Notes: a model not told the origin generated them from the letters alone. A stretch of 64,000 bases of DNA from Candidatus Nitricoxidivorans perseverans (GCA_030246985.1 CP107246.1:1304282-1368281), one strand, 5' to 3'; positions 29,083 through 37,692 are shown, counted from the stretch's first letter. Made by a program: numbers and translations.

Positions 29083-30638
29083 TGCCCGCCCGACGCCTTC
29101 TCTTTCTCGATGCCTCACGCCTGACCGCCTGGCACTGGAGCCTCGGCCACCTCGAGAAGGAAGGCGAGTTTGCCGCCGATGCGGCCGGGCTCGGCGCCTT
29201 CGGCGAGTATCTGCGGCGGCATCGCGCCAGCATCTGGTTCCTGCTGACCGACGTCGCCGAGGAAGGTTTCCAGATCGAGGACGTTCCCTATGTGACGGGA
29301 CGCGACCGCGGCGACCTCATCAAGCGCAAGCTCGGCCAGTATTTCTATGGCACGCCCTTCTCGGTGGCCATCTCCCTGGGGCGCGCAAAGGAGGGGCGCC
29401 GCGACGAGAAACTGCTCTTCGCGGCGCTCATCCGGGCGCAGCAATTCGAACCCTGGCTGGAAATCCTGCGTCAGGCCGAAGCGCAGCTGGCCGGCGTCTT
29501 CTCGATGCCCCAGGCGGTCGCCGTGCTGGCCGCCCAGCTGGCTGCGCGCATGGGCAGCGAATATCGCCAGTTCCTCCTTATCTCGGCGACCAGCGGCGGC
29601 CTGCGCCAGTCATTCTTCGAGGACGGCCAGCTGCGCTTTTCCCGGCTGACGCCGCTGGCCACCGGCACCGTCGAGGAAACCGCCATTGCCAGCGCCGTCG
29701 AAGCGGCGAAGATCCACCACTATCTCTCTGCCCAGCGCCTGATCAACCGCAGCACTGCGCTCCCGGCACTGGTGCTGGCGCACCCTGTCCATCTGGAGGC
29801 ATTCCACAGCCGTTGCCACGATACCGGCGATCTGCATTTCGAGATCGTCGACCTCGTCGCAGAAGCCATGCACAACGGCCTCAAGACCCTGCCGAAGGAT
29901 TCGTGCGGCGAGGAACTGTTCCTGCATCTGCTGGTCAGACAGACCCCGCGCCAGCAGTTTGCGCCTTCGTCCGCGCGCCGCTTCTATCATCTCTGGCAGT
30001 TGCGCTTTGCCCTGCAAAGCGCCGGTCTCGTCACCCTGGCCGCCTGTCTGCTGTTCGCCGGCAAGCAAGTCTACGAGGCCGACGCGCTCAGGCAGGCGTC
30101 CGCCGAGGAGAACATCCAGGCCGCCGGCGAGCGGCAGCGATATGACGCCATCCTGCAAACCCTGCCGAGAATTCCCTTGTCCACCGAAAACCTGCGTGCG
30201 CTGACGAGCCGCTACGAAGAATTGCTCAAACGCGGCGTCGGGCTGGAACCTGCGACCGCCCACCTGAGCCACGCCCTGCAGGATGCGCCGAAGATCGATC
30301 TGGTGCGACTGGAATGGCGCATCGCCAACAGCCCCGCCGAAGCGTCGGACGCGCTTCCGAACAATAAGCCGGCGGCCGGCGCCAATGCCGGCCCCTTCGT
30401 CATCGTCGATCTCTTCGGACAATTGCCGATCGGCCTGGTCAACGACCATCGCGCCCAGATGAGCGCGATCGACGCCTTCGCCGAGCGGCTGCGGACCGGG
30501 TCCGGCATCCATGAGGTGCGCATCCTGAGCCGCCCCTTCGAGGTCGAGTCGGGCAAGTCGCTCAAGAGCGGCAGCGAGGCGGCCGGCCGGGCGGCGGAAG
30601 CGCCGAAGTTCTCACTGCGGATAGTCTGGAAACTATGA
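29082..30638 (+). CDS. mshI: MshI-like bitopic pilus biogenesis protein
   Basis: This 518-residue protein has a long cytoplasmic N-terminal domain (1-300), one membrane helix (about 310-330, LQSAGLVTLAACLLFAG) and a periplasmic C-terminal domain. That is the GspL/PilM-PilN layout expected for MshI. Homology is weaker than for the ATPase or secretin, and the assignment rests on position between mshG and the PilO-like gene plus topology. Its role would be to connect the ATPase with the periplasmic alignment complex. The start is the ATG overlapping the mshG stop; the longer upstream frame is spurious. Confidence 0.75.
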   Translation: MPARRLLFLDASRLTAWHWSLGHLEKEGEFAADAAGLGAFGEYLRRHRASIWFLLTDVAEEGFQIEDVPYVTGRDRGDLIKRKLGQYFYGTPFSVAISLGRAKEGRRDEKLLFAALIRAQQFEPWLEILRQAEAQLAGVFSMPQAVAVLAAQLAARMGSEYRQFLLISATSGGLRQSFFEDGQLRFSRLTPLATGTVEETAIASAVEAAKIHHYLSAQRLINRSTALPALVLAHPVHLEAFHSRCHDTGDLHFEIVDLVAEAMHNGLKTLPKDSCGEELFLHLLVRQTPRQQFAPSSARRFYHLWQLRFALQSAGLVTLAACLLFAGKQVYEADALRQASAEENIQAAGERQRYDAILQTLPRIPLSTENLRALTSRYEELLKRGVGLEPATAHLSHALQDAPKIDLVRLEWRIANSPAEASDALPNNKPAAGANAGPFVIVDLFGQLPIGLVNDHRAQMSAIDAFAERLRTGSGIHEVRILSRPFEVESGKSLKSGSEAAGRAAEAPKFSLRIVWKL

Positions 30639-31249
30639 AGATCACTTCTCAGGATCTGCATCGCCTGCGCTGGGGCATCGTATTCCTGGCGGCGCTTCTG
30701 CTGACGAGCGCCGGCATCGTTTTCGCCGCGACGAATCATCTCAAGCAGGCGCGGCAGGAACACCGCCAGGCCGTGGCGCGGCACGACAATATCAAGTCGC
30801 GGCTGGTCCGCGCCCGCGACGAGGAGCGGGAGATCCGCGCCAAGATATCCCGCTACCAGGAACTCCTCGCCCGCGGCATCATCGGCCAGGAACGGCGCCT
30901 TGACTGGGTGGAACGGATCGCCCGCATCCAGGCCGCGCGTCGCCTCATCGACGTCCAGTACGAACTGTCGCCGCAGCAGCCTGTGGATGCCAAGCTGCTG
31001 CCGAGCGGCACGGACGCCGGCGGTTATGAATTCATGGCCAGCACCATGAGGCTGCAAATGCAGCTTCTGCACGAGGACGATCTCCTCGGTTTCCTCGCCG
31101 ACCTGCAAAAAAGCATCCAGGCTCTCCTGATCGTGCGCAACTGCGCCGTGGATCGTACCGGCCGCGGCGGTACCGGCGAGCGCACTCCCCAGGCCCAGCT
31201 TGCCGCCGAATGCGCCCTCGACTGGATCACCCTGCGGGAGAAGAAATGA
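30635..31249 (+). CDS. mshJ: MshJ/PilO-like inner-membrane alignment protein
   Basis: This 204-residue bitopic protein has one N-terminal helix (WGIVFLAALLLTSAGIVFAAT). A coiled coil rich in Arg/Glu follows (residues 35-85: LKQARQEHRQAVARHDNIKSR), then a compact periplasmic domain. This is the PilO/GspM plan. It overlaps mshI by 4 bases and the next gene by 4 bases. Function as a partner of MshI in the inner-membrane platform is inferred from order and topology. Confidence 0.75.
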   Translation: MKITSQDLHRLRWGIVFLAALLLTSAGIVFAATNHLKQARQEHRQAVARHDNIKSRLVRARDEEREIRAKISRYQELLARGIIGQERRLDWVERIARIQAARRLIDVQYELSPQQPVDAKLLPSGTDAGGYEFMASTMRLQMQLLHEDDLLGFLADLQKSIQALLIVRNCAVDRTGRGGTGERTPQAQLAAECALDWITLREKK

Positions 31250-31707
31250 CGGCCGGCCGCATGCCCATCCTCCGCATCGGCCTTCTATTCGGCGCTCTGC
31301 CGATACTCGCGGCATTCGCGGAGAACGCCGCGGCCGAGCCCCTCGGCCGCCTGTTCTTCACCCCCGAGCGCCGCGCCGCCCTGGAGCGCCAGCGCCAGCT
31401 CAACATCCAGGAAGCGCAGACGCTCGAGGGCGCCACCATGACCCTCGACGGCGTCGTCGTGCGCTCGACCGGCAAGCGCACGGTATGGATCAACAGCCGC
31501 GCACAGCACGACGACGACGCGCCAAGCGGCGTCACGGCGGATTTGTCCGCAAGGGAACCAGGGGGCGCCATCCTCTCCGTCGGCGAGGAAACCCCGGCGC
31601 AACTCAAGGTCGGGGAATCGATCAACCGCGCCACGCGGGAAACCGCCAGCGGACTTGCGGACGGGCAGATCAGCGTCCGCCGTCCGTCCGCGCCCGCCAG
31701 GAAATAA
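31246..31707 (+). CDS. mshK: MshK-like small exported pilus protein
   Basis: This 153-residue exported protein has an N-terminal signal helix (ILRIGLLFGALPILAAFAENAAA). A short beta-rich domain follows (TLDGVVVRSTGKRTVWINSR), of the kind found in MshK and PilP/GspC homology regions that touch the secretin. The last 50 residues are low complexity and polar. It starts at the ATG overlapping the upstream stop. The name is given by position and topology rather than strong sequence identity. Confidence 0.6.
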   Translation: MTAGRMPILRIGLLFGALPILAAFAENAAAEPLGRLFFTPERRAALERQRQLNIQEAQTLEGATMTLDGVVVRSTGKRTVWINSRAQHDDDAPSGVTADLSAREPGGAILSVGEETPAQLKVGESINRATRETASGLADGQISVRRPSAPARK

Positions 31708-31716
31708 CCGTCGGCG

Positions 31717-32952
31717 ATGGCAGAGCGGCGACATCCCCGGCGTCCGGCGCGCCAGCGCGGCGCCGCCTTGCTGATCCTCCTCGTCCTCGTGGTGATGGCC
31801 GGGCTGTCCTATCTCGTTGCCGGCATCTCCCCGGAAGCAGCGAATGCCGGACGCGAGCGAAGGACGCAGGAGGCGATGGCGCAGGCGCGCGAGGCGCTCA
31901 TCGGGTATTCGGTTTCGGAGGCGTCCATCCTCAACGCGGGATATCTGCCCGTTCCGGATGCCGGCTGGACAACAACCCCCGAGGGCAATTCCGAAGGAAC
32001 CCTCGGGGCCACGGATATTTCGGTAATTGGAAAGCTCCCATGGAAAACGCTTGGATATCCTCCCTTGCGAGATGGGCAGGGAGAGTGTTTCTGGTATGTG
32101 GTTTCCGGTCGTTTCAAGAACAGCCCGAAAACATCCGTCTTCAACTGGGACACGCCCGGCCAGATCGACGTGATTGACGTCGGCGGCAATCCCATCGCCT
32201 ACAACGTGGCCGCGCTGATTGTCGCGCCGGGGGCAGTGCTGGACTCGCAAAGCCGCGCCATTGCGGATTCCGCCGCCTTGATCCATTGTGGCGGAAACTA
32301 CGATGCTCGCAATTACCTCGATTCCTACAACGGGTCGGATGCCGTTTCCGGCGAAGTCAACTACTTCGGCGGCAGCACGAATAACCGTGTTGCGCCCAAC
32401 ACCGACAACAAGCGGTTCGTGCTTGCAAAAAACGCCTATTACAACGATCGATTCCTGTTCGTCACCGCCGACGACATCTACCGACCGATCATCCGGCGCG
32501 GTGATTTCGCTGCCCAGATCGGCAGTCTCCTGGACGACGGCGATTTCCGCCTACAAGTCGAGCCTGGGCATCCCGAGACCATTGCGGTCTCGGGAAGTGG
32601 AACCAAGGGAGCCGACAACATCAATTGCAACAACCTTGGCAACGCCAACAATCGGACGTTCTGCAACAATTGGAAGGAGATGCTGCTTCTCACCCAGCTG
32701 TCGGCGCCATCGCCCATCACCGTCGATGGAGTGCCAACCGTTCCTTGCGCCCGCGTGCTCATCTTCGGCGGGCGGAAAACGGCAAACCAGGTTCGCTCGA
32801 CCTCCGGCGAAAAGTCGGATAAGAACAACTATCTCGAAGCTCCCAACCTGGACTCTTTTGCCGTGCCAACGACCAGCAGCCACAACTTCGACGGGAAATC
32901 CCAATTTGACCCCGCCAACCCAGGTGCGGACATCATAAGATGCATATCCTGA
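31717..32952 (+). CDS. Minor pilin-like (PilX/MshP-type) large protein
   Basis: This 411-residue protein carries a prepilin-like N-terminus: basic leader, then RQRG followed by AALLILLVLVVMAGLSYLVAG, with cleavage after Gly expected. It lacks the usual Glu at mature position 5, as in PilX- or GspK-type minor pilins. The remainder is a large soluble domain rich in Asn, Asp and Gly, with several Cys residues and no recognisable domain. GspK-like proteins sit at the pilus tip and initiate assembly, which is a possible role. It overlaps the next prepilin gene by 13 bases. Confidence 0.7.
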   Translation: MAERRHPRRPARQRGAALLILLVLVVMAGLSYLVAGISPEAANAGRERRTQEAMAQAREALIGYSVSEASILNAGYLPVPDAGWTTTPEGNSEGTLGATDISVIGKLPWKTLGYPPLRDGQGECFWYVVSGRFKNSPKTSVFNWDTPGQIDVIDVGGNPIAYNVAALIVAPGAVLDSQSRAIADSAALIHCGGNYDARNYLDSYNGSDAVSGEVNYFGGSTNNRVAPNTDNKRFVLAKNAYYNDRFLFVTADDIYRPIIRRGDFAAQIGSLLDDGDFRLQVEPGHPETIAVSGSGTKGADNINCNNLGNANNRTFCNNWKEMLLLTQLSAPSPITVDGVPTVPCARVLIFGGRKTANQVRSTSGEKSDKNNYLEAPNLDSFAVPTTSSHNFDGKSQFDPANPGADIIRCIS

Positions 32953-33671
32953 ACCGATTGCCCGTCAAAGTGACTCCCGCGCCTCACGCCGCCCCGTCGG
33001 GGCCGGCTCTTTCGCGCGGCTTCACGCTCACCGAGATGGCGGTGGTGCTGGTGATCGTCGCGCTGCTGATCGGCGGCATGCTGATGCCTCTGTCGGCGCA
33101 GCAGGACATACGCCACGTCACGGAAACGGAGAGAATCCTCAGCGATGTGCGCGAAGCCATGATCGGCTATGCGGCGAGCCACAGCGCGACCGACACGAAG
33201 CCCTATCTGCCCTGCCCCGACACCGACGACGACGGCGCCGAGAATCGGTTGGGGCCCGCCTGCGTCAATCAGGAGGGGCGCATTCCCTGGGCGGATATCG
33301 GTCTTGGCCGGACCGACGCATGGAACAACCGCTTCCGCTACCGCGTGACGGCGGCATTCTCGAACAGCGCAACCGGATTCCTCTTGACCAGCAACGGGAC
33401 GCTGCGCGTTTGCACCGACAGTACCTGTACGACAAGCGTCGCCAACAACATTCCCGTGGCCATCGTCTCTCATGGCAAGAACGGAGCGGGCGCGTTCAAC
33501 ACGACAGGGGGCAACAATGCGGCTCCCGTCGGTGCCGATGAACTGGAAAACACCGACCTCGACGACAATTTTGTCAGCAAGACGCCTTCCGCCAACTTCG
33601 ACGACCTTGTCGCCTGGCTCTCCCCCAACATCCTCTTCAACCGCATGATCGCCGCCGGCAAGCTGCCTTGA
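32940..33671 (+). CDS. Type IV prepilin-like protein (long leader)
   Basis: This 243-residue prepilin has a 27-residue leader, then the cleavage/methylation motif SRGFTLTEMAVVLVIVALLIGG with Glu at mature position 5. The soluble part is about 190 residues and has Cys pairs (LPCPDTDDDGAENRLGPAC and RVCTDSTCTTS). The segment REAMIGYAASHS followed by YLPCPDTDDDG recurs in minor pilins found in proteobacterial MSHA-like loci. Its partner in assembly is probably the preceding PilX-like protein, whose reading frame overlaps its start. Confidence 0.85.
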   Translation: MHILNRLPVKVTPAPHAAPSGPALSRGFTLTEMAVVLVIVALLIGGMLMPLSAQQDIRHVTETERILSDVREAMIGYAASHSATDTKPYLPCPDTDDDGAENRLGPACVNQEGRIPWADIGLGRTDAWNNRFRYRVTAAFSNSATGFLLTSNGTLRVCTDSTCTTSVANNIPVAIVSHGKNGAGAFNTTGGNNAAPVGADELENTDLDDNFVSKTPSANFDDLVAWLSPNILFNRMIAAGKLP

Positions 33672-33741
33672 CCGCCCCCACTGGTTCCTGAGACACTGCG
33701 CATATGCAATTGCGCTAGCGTCCACGTCTCCGTCGCCGACA

Positions 33742-35037
33742 ATGGAATCCAGCCCCGCCCCCAGCACCCCTTCCGGCTTTCTCGAACGCCTGCGCAACGC
33801 CGGCATCGAGCCGGGCGACAGCGAGGATCAGCGCCTCAACAAGTCGCTGCTGGTGTTCGCCACCGGTCTCGTCAGCGTCGCCTCGATGCTCTGGCTGGTG
33901 ATCTACTGGACGCTCGGCCCGCAGTTGTCGGCGACGGCGCCCTTCGTCTTCCAGCTCCTGCTGGCCGGCAACATGCTGTTCTACATCCAGACGCGCAACT
34001 TTGACTTCTTCCGCGTCACCCAGCTCGCCCTGTTCCTGTTCGTGCCCTTCGCGGTGCAATGGAGCATCGGCAACTTCATCACCGCCAGCGGCGTCATCCT
34101 CTGGGGACTGCTGGCGCCAGTGGGGGCGATCCTCTTCTTCGGCGTGCGCGAATCGGTGGCATGGTTCTTCGCCTGGGCGTTTCTCACGGCACTGTCGGGC
34201 TTCTTCGATTTCTTCCTCGCCGCAGAAACCGTCAAGCTGTCTTCCGGCATGCCCGTGCGCACCAGCGTCGTCTTCTTCGCCCTCAACTTCATCGCCGTGG
34301 CGACGATCATTTATATGCTGTTGCGTTTCTCGATCCAGGAGAAGCAGAAGATGCAAATCCGGCTGGAGGAAGCCCACAAGCTCCTTCAGGCCGAACAGAA
34401 ACGCTCGGAAAAGCTGCTGCTCAACATCCTGCCCGGCCCCGTTGCCGAGCGCCTGAAGAACTCCGAGCAGACCATCGCCGACGGTTTCGCCGACGTCACG
34501 GTGATGTTCGCCGACATCGTCAATTTCACCCAGGTCGCGGCGAATATGTCGCCCAGCCAGGTGTTCTCGATGCTGAACCGCATCTTCTCCGCCTTCGACG
34601 AACTGGCCGAGCGCCATGGCATCGAGAAGATCAAGACCATCGGCGATGCCTACATGGGCGCGGGCGGCCTGAATGACGGGATCGCGGAATACACCGCCGC
34701 CATCGCCGATTTGGCTATCGCCATGCGCGACCTGCTGCATCGGGACTTCGCGGTCAATGCCTCGCATCTTGAAATGCGCATCGGCATCGGTACCGGCCCC
34801 ATCGTGGCCGGCGTCGTCGGCAAAAAGAAATTCATCTACGATCTATGGGGCGACACGGTCAACATCGCGAGTCGAATCACCGCCGAGGGCGTGCCGGGCA
34901 TGATCCAGTGCGACCCCGTCACCTACCGCCGTCTGTGCGACCGCTTCGAATTCCACGAGCCCCAGACCATCTATCTCAAGGGCAAGGGCAACATGGTCGT
35001 CTACCGGTTGATAGGTCGCAAACCGGCCTCCGCCTGA
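33742..35037 (+). CDS. Class III adenylate cyclase with six-helix membrane sensor
   Basis: This 431-residue protein has about six N-terminal membrane helices (residues 35-195), a coiled-coil linker and a C-terminal class III cyclase domain from about residue 235. The two metal Asp residues are in VMFADIVNFT and IGDAYMG. The adenine-specifying Lys (EKIKTIGD) and Asp (YDLWGD) and the transition-state Asn/Arg (TVNIASR) are all present, so cAMP rather than cGMP is predicted. It lies 70 bases behind the prepilin gene and ends 37 bases inside the convergent kinase gene. A role in linking pilus or surface sensing to cAMP is inferred from location. Confidence 0.9.
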   Translation: MESSPAPSTPSGFLERLRNAGIEPGDSEDQRLNKSLLVFATGLVSVASMLWLVIYWTLGPQLSATAPFVFQLLLAGNMLFYIQTRNFDFFRVTQLALFLFVPFAVQWSIGNFITASGVILWGLLAPVGAILFFGVRESVAWFFAWAFLTALSGFFDFFLAAETVKLSSGMPVRTSVVFFALNFIAVATIIYMLLRFSIQEKQKMQIRLEEAHKLLQAEQKRSEKLLLNILPGPVAERLKNSEQTIADGFADVTVMFADIVNFTQVAANMSPSQVFSMLNRIFSAFDELAERHGIEKIKTIGDAYMGAGGLNDGIAEYTAAIADLAIAMRDLLHRDFAVNASHLEMRIGIGTGPIVAGVVGKKKFIYDLWGDTVNIASRITAEGVPGMIQCDPVTYRRLCDRFEFHEPQTIYLKGKGNMVVYRLIGRKPASA

Positions 35038-36749
35038 ACGGGCGCAAGCCGGAAACACACCCGCCCCGGCCGGTTCTCGGCCAGCTTCAACTCATGCCCG
35101 TTCGCCTCCGCCAGGCGCGCTGCCTGATAGAGCCCGATGCCAAGACCGTTTTCGGAGCGCACCGCGGCATCCAGCAGATCGGCGACCAGCGCGGCGGGAA
35201 TGGCTTCTCCGTTGTCGCACACCTCCAGTGCCGCGCCGTTTCCGGCTGCCACCCGCAGCGTGATCGATATGCGCAGCCACGCCGCCAAGCGACGCTTGTC
35301 GATCGCGTTCTCCAGAAGGTTTTCCGCCACGTTGTCGAACAGCGGCGCCGGCACCTGCGCGCCGGCATCGATTGCGCCCTCGACCGTGAATTCAATGCCG
35401 CTGCCGGCATAGCGGCGGCGGATGCCTTCCCACCACGATGCCGCATCGAGGCGTTCGCCCGCCCTTCGGCCTGGCGCTTGGAGTTTCTCCAGGGTCTGTC
35501 CGAGGCGCTGGGCGATGGCGGGCAACTGGCGGCGCAACAGCGCAATAAACTCCCGAGGCGGTTCATTCCTTTCGTCACCGGCGGCGGCGCAAAGCGTGCG
35601 CAGCGATTGCAGCAGGTTCTTGACATCGTGGGTCAGGCGGGCGCCGGTCTCATGGATGGCCTGGACGTAGGTCAAGCGTTCAAGCTGCCGCGCGCGCACC
35701 TTGTCGGCATGGAACTCGCCAACCAGCTGCGCCAGCAGGTTGAAATGCCAGAGCAGCGACGGGCTCAGCGCATGGCGCGTGTGGATGCCGATGACCAGGA
35801 TGCCGTAGCGGAATTCCGTGCGTTGGCCGCTGCGGCTGCCGAATTCGCCCCGGCGCGTCCCGCTGGCCCAATCGCCTCCCGTCACCCATGGCAGGCGCCG
35901 CGCCATGTCCGCGCAGGCCTCGGCGACGAAGGCTTCCGGATCGTCCTGACGTTGCGCCAAGTCGGCCAGGGCATGGAGCCAGCGCTCCACCGGCAGTCCG
36001 ATCGACAGCAGATAGCGGGAAAACACCGTGCCGACGCCGGAAAATCCGATGCGGGGGTTCCAGACCCAGCCCAGAATCAGCAGTACGGTGCCGATGACCA
36101 GCAACGCCATCAGCAGCGAATCGGCATAGTCGTGCCCCCCCAGCAGCATCAGGGCCACGCTGCCCATCGCCAACACCGCCAGCAGCAGGAAGATGAATAC
36201 GCTGTAGACGAAATCGATAATCTCCGCCTGTCCCTCGATCTCCTTCTCTTCCGGCAGGAAAGCCATCAGAAGCAGCAGCGCCGGCAGCCCGAAACGCGCC
36301 AGCAGCGCGAACGGCTCCGTGGGGGAGCGCAGCCCCGCCGGCATCAGTTGCGGCAGGGCCAGCAGCAGCAGCGCGACGACCAGATAGGCCAGCGCCAGCA
36401 GGTAGAACATCTTGGTCCAGCGGGCCTCGAACAGGAACACCTTGCCGCCGACGATGCCGGCCAGCAGCATCAGCCAGATGCCCAGTAGCCACCAGCCGAG
36501 CCCGATGGCCGACGCCAGCACGGCCCCGATCACGAGCAGCAGCGCCAGGGGGGATATCCGCTGCTCCGCCCGGATAAAAGGCTGCCAGAGAATGAACAGG
36601 CCGAGATGAGCGACGAACAGCACCTGCCCTAGCGGGTTATTCGGCTCCTGCAGCAGCACAAGATGCAGGAAGGCAAGCAGCCCCAGAAGCAGCCAGCGGC
36701 GGCCGGCCAGGGTGATCGCGAAGCGTGCCGGGGCGGGAGGGAATTTCAT
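35001..36749 (-). CDS. Multi-pass membrane sensor histidine kinase
   Basis: This 582-residue kinase has roughly ten hydrophobic segments in its first 260 residues, a GAF-like linker region, an H-box with LTHDVKNLLQSLR (His near residue 372) and a HATPase domain (N-box NVAENLLENAIDK, G-box GLGIGL). The HDxKN form of the H-box is typical of kinases that pair with NtrC-type regulators. No response regulator gene is adjacent on its strand; the sigma-54 regulator at 20182-21624 is the only NtrC-type regulator in the window. Its 3' end overlaps the cyclase 3' end by 37 bases. It is divergent from the prepilin gene, with the sigma-54 promoter region between them. Confidence 0.88.
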   Translation of the reverse strand: MKFPPAPARFAITLAGRRWLLLGLLAFLHLVLLQEPNNPLGQVLFVAHLGLFILWQPFIRAEQRISPLALLLVIGAVLASAIGLGWWLLGIWLMLLAGIVGGKVFLFEARWTKMFYLLALAYLVVALLLLALPQLMPAGLRSPTEPFALLARFGLPALLLLMAFLPEEKEIEGQAEIIDFVYSVFIFLLLAVLAMGSVALMLLGGHDYADSLLMALLVIGTVLLILGWVWNPRIGFSGVGTVFSRYLLSIGLPVERWLHALADLAQRQDDPEAFVAEACADMARRLPWVTGGDWASGTRRGEFGSRSGQRTEFRYGILVIGIHTRHALSPSLLWHFNLLAQLVGEFHADKVRARQLERLTYVQAIHETGARLTHDVKNLLQSLRTLCAAAGDERNEPPREFIALLRRQLPAIAQRLGQTLEKLQAPGRRAGERLDAASWWEGIRRRYAGSGIEFTVEGAIDAGAQVPAPLFDNVAENLLENAIDKRRLAAWLRISITLRVAAGNGAALEVCDNGEAIPAALVADLLDAAVRSENGLGIGLYQAARLAEANGHELKLAENRPGRVCFRLAPVQAEAGLRPINR

Positions 36750-36824
36750 GGCATGACGTCGGCAAACATGGGCGGATTGTAAGCCGCCTCGATCTCCTGG
36801 AACGCCCGAACTTTGGACATGTAT

Positions 36825-36865
36825 GTCGAATACTCGACGCCCGAGGGCAAAATTTCGTCGAATAC
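36825..36865 (+). promoter_or_regulatory. Putative activator sites upstream of the pilin promoter
   Basis: The 14-base palindrome GTCGAATACTCGAC (36825-36838) is followed 32 bases later by a second copy of its left half, GTCGAATAC (36857-36865). Three helical turns separate the copies, placing both on the same DNA face about 28-67 bases upstream of the sigma-54 -24 element. They are candidate binding sites for the NtrC-type regulator encoded at 20182; no binding data exist. Confidence 0.45.
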
Positions 36866-36891
36866 CGCGCAATATATCGAGTCCCGGTATA

Positions 36892-36907
36892 TGGCATTTT
36901 TATTGCT
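36892..36907 (+). promoter_or_regulatory. Sigma-54 promoter of the major prepilin gene
   Basis: TGGCATTTTTATTGCT matches the sigma-54 consensus TGGCACG-N4-TTGCW at 13 or more informative points, with the invariant GG (-24) and GC (-12) at the exact 10-base spacing. The predicted start point near 36918 leaves a leader of about 30 bases containing GGAG six bases ahead of the prepilin ATG at 36948. Confidence 0.85.
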
Positions 36908-36947
36908 TGAGCCATGTTGCCTATTACATGAAGTCATGGAGTTCATC

Positions 36948-37625
36948 ATGCCCAGGAATCAATCCGGCTTCACCCTCGTCGAAATCGCCATCGTCCTCGT
37001 CATCATCGGCCTGCTGCTCGGCGGCGTGCTGAAGGGTCAGGAGTTGATCAACAGCGCGAAGGTCAAGAACTTCGCGACTGACTTCCGCAATATCCCACTA
37101 TTTATCTATGGGTATCAGGACAAATTCAAAGCTCTACCCGGCGACGATCCAAGCGCCGTTACTCACTTGGGAGCGGGCGGCGCGGGTACGGACGCAACCG
37201 TGCAAATAGCGCTCGCCACGGGGGGAGGGACCGCTGGCAATGGAGTTATTGACGGTTTTTGGGACTCCTTCGCCGTAGCTGACGAGTCGTATGTGTTCTG
37301 GCAACATGTTCGCAGAGCAAATCTTGCCGCGGGACCAACCGACACGGCAAATGCGACTTATGCGCCGACTAATGCCGATGGTGGCCGCATCGGCATTGAA
37401 GCGGGCGTGGCTGGCTTCATCAGCGGTTTGAACGGTACATATATTGTTTGCTCCACGGGTATTCTCGGAAAATTCGCAAAACAACTCGATACGACCATGG
37501 ATAATGGGGATACCGAAACGGGGACCATGCGCACCGTCACAACGGGTCATCCCCGAAACACCGTTGCGCCTGCGATGAACACCCTCAACGACGCCAATTC
37601 CTACACGGTATGCCTTGCTCTTTGA
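36948..37625 (+). CDS. mshA: Major-type MSHA prepilin
   Basis: This 225-residue prepilin has a seven-residue leader and the motif NQSGFTLVEIAIVLVIIGLLLGG, with cleavage after Gly7 and Glu at mature position 5. The long N-terminal helix continues through GQELINSAKVKNFATDFRN. The soluble part carries a C-terminal Cys pair (YIVCSTG and YTVCLAL), which would close the D-loop. It is longer than classical MshA (about 175). The start at 36948 is favoured over 36936 because GGAG stands six bases upstream. It is monocistronic: sigma-54 promoter in front, perfect hairpin terminator behind. Calling it the major pilin is inferred from this strong dedicated transcription unit. Confidence 0.85.
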   Translation: MPRNQSGFTLVEIAIVLVIIGLLLGGVLKGQELINSAKVKNFATDFRNIPLFIYGYQDKFKALPGDDPSAVTHLGAGGAGTDATVQIALATGGGTAGNGVIDGFWDSFAVADESYVFWQHVRRANLAAGPTDTANATYAPTNADGGRIGIEAGVAGFISGLNGTYIVCSTGILGKFAKQLDTTMDNGDTETGTMRTVTTGHPRNTVAPAMNTLNDANSYTVCLAL

Positions 37626-37668
37626 TCCCGTAATGAGAGGCCACGGTTTCCTCTTCGGCATATCGATC

Positions 37669-37692
37669 AAAGCCCGCTTCGGCGGGCTTTTC
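37669..37692 (+). terminator. Intrinsic terminator after the prepilin gene
   Basis: A perfect 9-bp stem (AAAGCCCGC with GCGGGCTTT) closes a TTCG tetraloop at 37678-37681 and is followed by a T-rich tract. It ends the prepilin transcript and abuts the stop codon of the convergent kinase gene, so it may work in both directions. Confidence 0.9.
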
